The notes under the pieces are model-generated. The model did no database searches, was not told where the DNA came from, and worked only from the letters and a program-made list of their open reading frames with translations. DNA of 60,175 nt from Lysobacterales bacterium (GTDB lineage: Bacteria; Pseudomonadota; Gammaproteobacteria; Xanthomonadales; Rhodanobacteraceae): the NCBI GenBank assembly GCA_014338185.1, contig QUBV01000011.1, forward strand, positions 1-60,175, written 5' to 3'. Shown piece by piece: positions 59,178 to 60,175 of this stretch; position 1 is the first letter of the stretch, and each line of letters begins with the position of its first letter. The translations under genes and the position numbers were made by a program.

Positions 59178-59194
59178 ATCAATAAGTTATTGAT
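59178..59194. repeat. perfect palindrome next to the attachment site
   Basis: ATCAATAA-G-TTATTGAT, 8-bp arms around one base, starting 10 bases from the tRNA fragment. It is a possible recombinase or excisionase binding site. Confidence 0.7.
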
Positions 59195-59200
59195 ATTCTA

Positions 59201-59230
59201 GCGAAGTCGAGCGAAGGCGTGCGAAGTGGA
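59201..59230 (+). repeat. three GCGAAG repeats at 10-bp spacing
   Basis: GCGAAGTCGA, GCGAAGGCGT and GCGAAGTGGA lie head to tail, one helical turn apart. A partial fourth unit (AAGAAG) follows at 59231 and another GCGAAG occurs at 59255. The layout is like arm-type integrase sites. Confidence 0.7.
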
Positions 59231-59407
59231 AAGAAGTTCTGGATCAGCAGGTTAGCGAAGGTTGGCGGAGGCGCTGCGAACTGAGTGTTGTACCTGTACT
59301 GTACCGATGATCAGGATGGCACGAGCGTTCAATTTCCGTCTCCGTCTTGTGTCACGGCTTCTTCGAAGCCGGATCAAATCCCGCCCTTCTGGAGTAGCCT
59401 GACGCCC

Positions 59408-59689
59408 ATGCGCTCTACTCAACAATTCAGCATCACGCTTCCGAGCGAGTTGGCCGACGCAGTGAAGACCAAGGTCGCCAGCGGCGAATACGCCAATGAA
59501 AGTGAAGTGATCTGCAATGGCCTGCGAGCTCTGTTTGCGCGGGATCGCGCCGTCGAGCAGTGGCTACGGACCGAAGTTAAGTCTGCTTACGACAAACTCC
59601 AAGCCGACCCATCGCGGGTCTTGACGCCCGACCAAGTACGCGCCTCGCTTGCCGGGGGCCGCAAACAACGTGCAATCGCGCGGAGATAA
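59408..59689 (+). CDS. ParD-family ribbon-helix-helix antitoxin
   Basis: A 93-residue protein starting MRSTQQFSITLPSELADAVK; residues 4-42 form the ribbon-helix-helix DNA-binding fold with SGEYANESEVICNGLRAL, typical of CopG/ParD antitoxins. The C-terminal half (LQADPSRVLTPDQVRASLAG) is the toxin-binding tail region. ParD genes are normally followed at once by parE, but after this stop only a 12-codon frame and a rightward non-coding stretch are seen, so the antitoxin appears orphan. The ATG at 59408 fits the family N-terminus; upstream in-frame residues do not. Confidence 0.85.
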   Translation: MRSTQQFSITLPSELADAVKTKVASGEYANESEVICNGLRALFARDRAVEQWLRTEVKSAYDKLQADPSRVLTPDQVRASLAGGRKQRAIARR

Positions 59690-59747
59690 CCTCATGTGGC
59701 CGTGCTGTCCGCTTTCGCGAATGCTTCTTTAGTACATCGAAAGCTGT

Positions 59748-60056
59748 CTAACTCGTCTGCCCTTTCAAGATGGCCACGATCCGCTCGAAGGCCTCGACCA
59801 ACGCTGCGTGCTCGCTCTCGCCGTGGTCGGCGTAGCGTCGCAGCGCGCTCTCGACCGTAGCCACAACAGTATCCAGGTTGCGAGCGTTGTCACTGAAAAT
59901 TCGGAAGAACGTCAGCCATGCGAGAACGGGGATACCGGAAACTTCTTGCTTCTTGACCGACGCTACGAACTCATCGAGCAAGCCATAACGTGCAATGCGA
60001 CCGAAGTTGCCGCCACCATCGTCTTCGGCACGGTCGGAACACTGGTCTGTCTTCAC
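59748..60056 (-). CDS. hypothetical protein of the integrated element
   Basis: A 102-residue protein from a GTG start (no clear ribosome-binding site), reading GLLDEFVASVKKQEVSGIPV, then FFRIFSDNARNLDTVVATVE and ending RIVAILKGQTS. It looks helical and soluble; I do not recognise it. The frame is open about 20 further codons upstream (LLHHGLGHDHQTPYPAV), so the true start may lie further right. It is convergent with the antitoxin gene. Confidence 0.5.
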   Translation of the reverse strand: MKTDQCSDRAEDDGGGNFGRIARYGLLDEFVASVKKQEVSGIPVLAWLTFFRIFSDNARNLDTVVATVESALRRYADHGESEHAALVEAFERIVAILKGQTS

Positions 60057-60175
60057 TGCCGGGTAAGGGGTCTGGTGATCGTGTCCCAGTCCGTGGTGTA
60101 ACAGTCGGTCATCGCGACGCTGGGCGTCGGTGTTTGGTCAGTGCGCCACGGCGGGTACGCTGACGAGGTCAGTGT

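Larger units (their letters stand above)
59169..60175. mobile_element. end of an integrated genetic element (partial)
   Basis: From the tRNA fragment to the window end the sequence is clearly less GC-rich and uses codons unlike the chromosome. It contains a 17-base palindrome, three 10-bp phased repeats, a ParD-type antitoxin and an unknown gene. No integrase is in view; it should lie at the far end together with an intact tRNA-Asn. Confidence 0.7.

Noticed and set aside
59122-59200. Intact tRNA-Asn gene
   Set aside because: D-arm, 5' acceptor strand and 5' anticodon stem are missing; only the 3' segment is present.
59690-59760. ParE toxin gene after the antitoxin
   Set aside because: Only short frames without the ParE fold pattern are present before the convergent gene.

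Overview
This high-GC window reads as chromosome of a gammaproteobacterium of the Xanthomonadales/Lysobacterales (Rhodanobacteraceae-like). The basis is the two large Oar-type TonB-dependent receptors, the sigma factor/Ser-Thr kinase pairs, the petABC-sspAB order, tamAB, purEK and a miaB / phoH-ybeY-corC arrangement. No species can be named from the sequence alone. Most of the window is dense housekeeping sequence with short gaps and GTG/ATG overlaps between operon partners.

Layout. 0-7.6 kb: tamA-tamB (minus), a 48-residue DUF3096 membrane protein, two unassigned proteins. 7.8-17.6 kb: two ECF-sigma + Ser/Thr kinase-TPR modules, one on each strand, flanking corA and a GDSL-esterase autotransporter. 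17.8-24.6 kb: a cyanophycin locus with isoaspartyl dipeptidase, cyanophycinase, cyanophycin synthetase and a second CphA-like Mur ligase. 24.7-28.4 kb: phoH-ybeY-corC followed by a DUF4105 (Lnb-like) membrane protein in the place where lnt sits in E. coli. 28.4-36.2 kb: an accessory insert between phoH and miaB. It holds a complete TonB receptor, a 510-bp direct repeat carrying that receptor's 3' end, a MopE-like metal-binding protein, an STN/TPR protein, and wreckage of a PLP decarboxylase and an ABC-2 permease. 36.3-45.7 kb: miaB, a lytic transglycosylase, a DegS/DegQ-type protease, petABC, sspAB, a DUF3301 protein and a double-FHA protein. 45.7-53.8 kb: nadC, DUF1631, Trm112-like/UPF0434, purEK, sodB, grxD, a YciK-like SDR and marC. 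54.2-59.0 kb: a second Oar-like receptor with a terminator-like leader, then ppnN. 59.1 kb to the end: the 3' part of a tRNA-Asn gene ends abruptly at an attachment site, and lower-GC sequence of an integrated element begins (palindrome, helically phased repeats, orphan ParD-type antitoxin, unknown protein).

How genes work together. iadA-cphB-cphA-Mur ligase would make a nitrogen/carbon store (multi-L-arginyl-poly-L-aspartate), cut it to beta-Asp-Arg dipeptides, and hydrolyse these to free amino acids. In both sigma factors the usual acidic core-binding motif of region 2.2 is replaced by a Thr-Thr pair. This fits control by the neighbouring kinase, as known for the Vibrio EcfP/PpkA2 pair. The DUF4105 protein downstream of corC is a candidate substitute for apolipoprotein N-acyltransferase. 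The right-hand island most likely continues beyond the window to an integrase and an intact tRNA-Asn.
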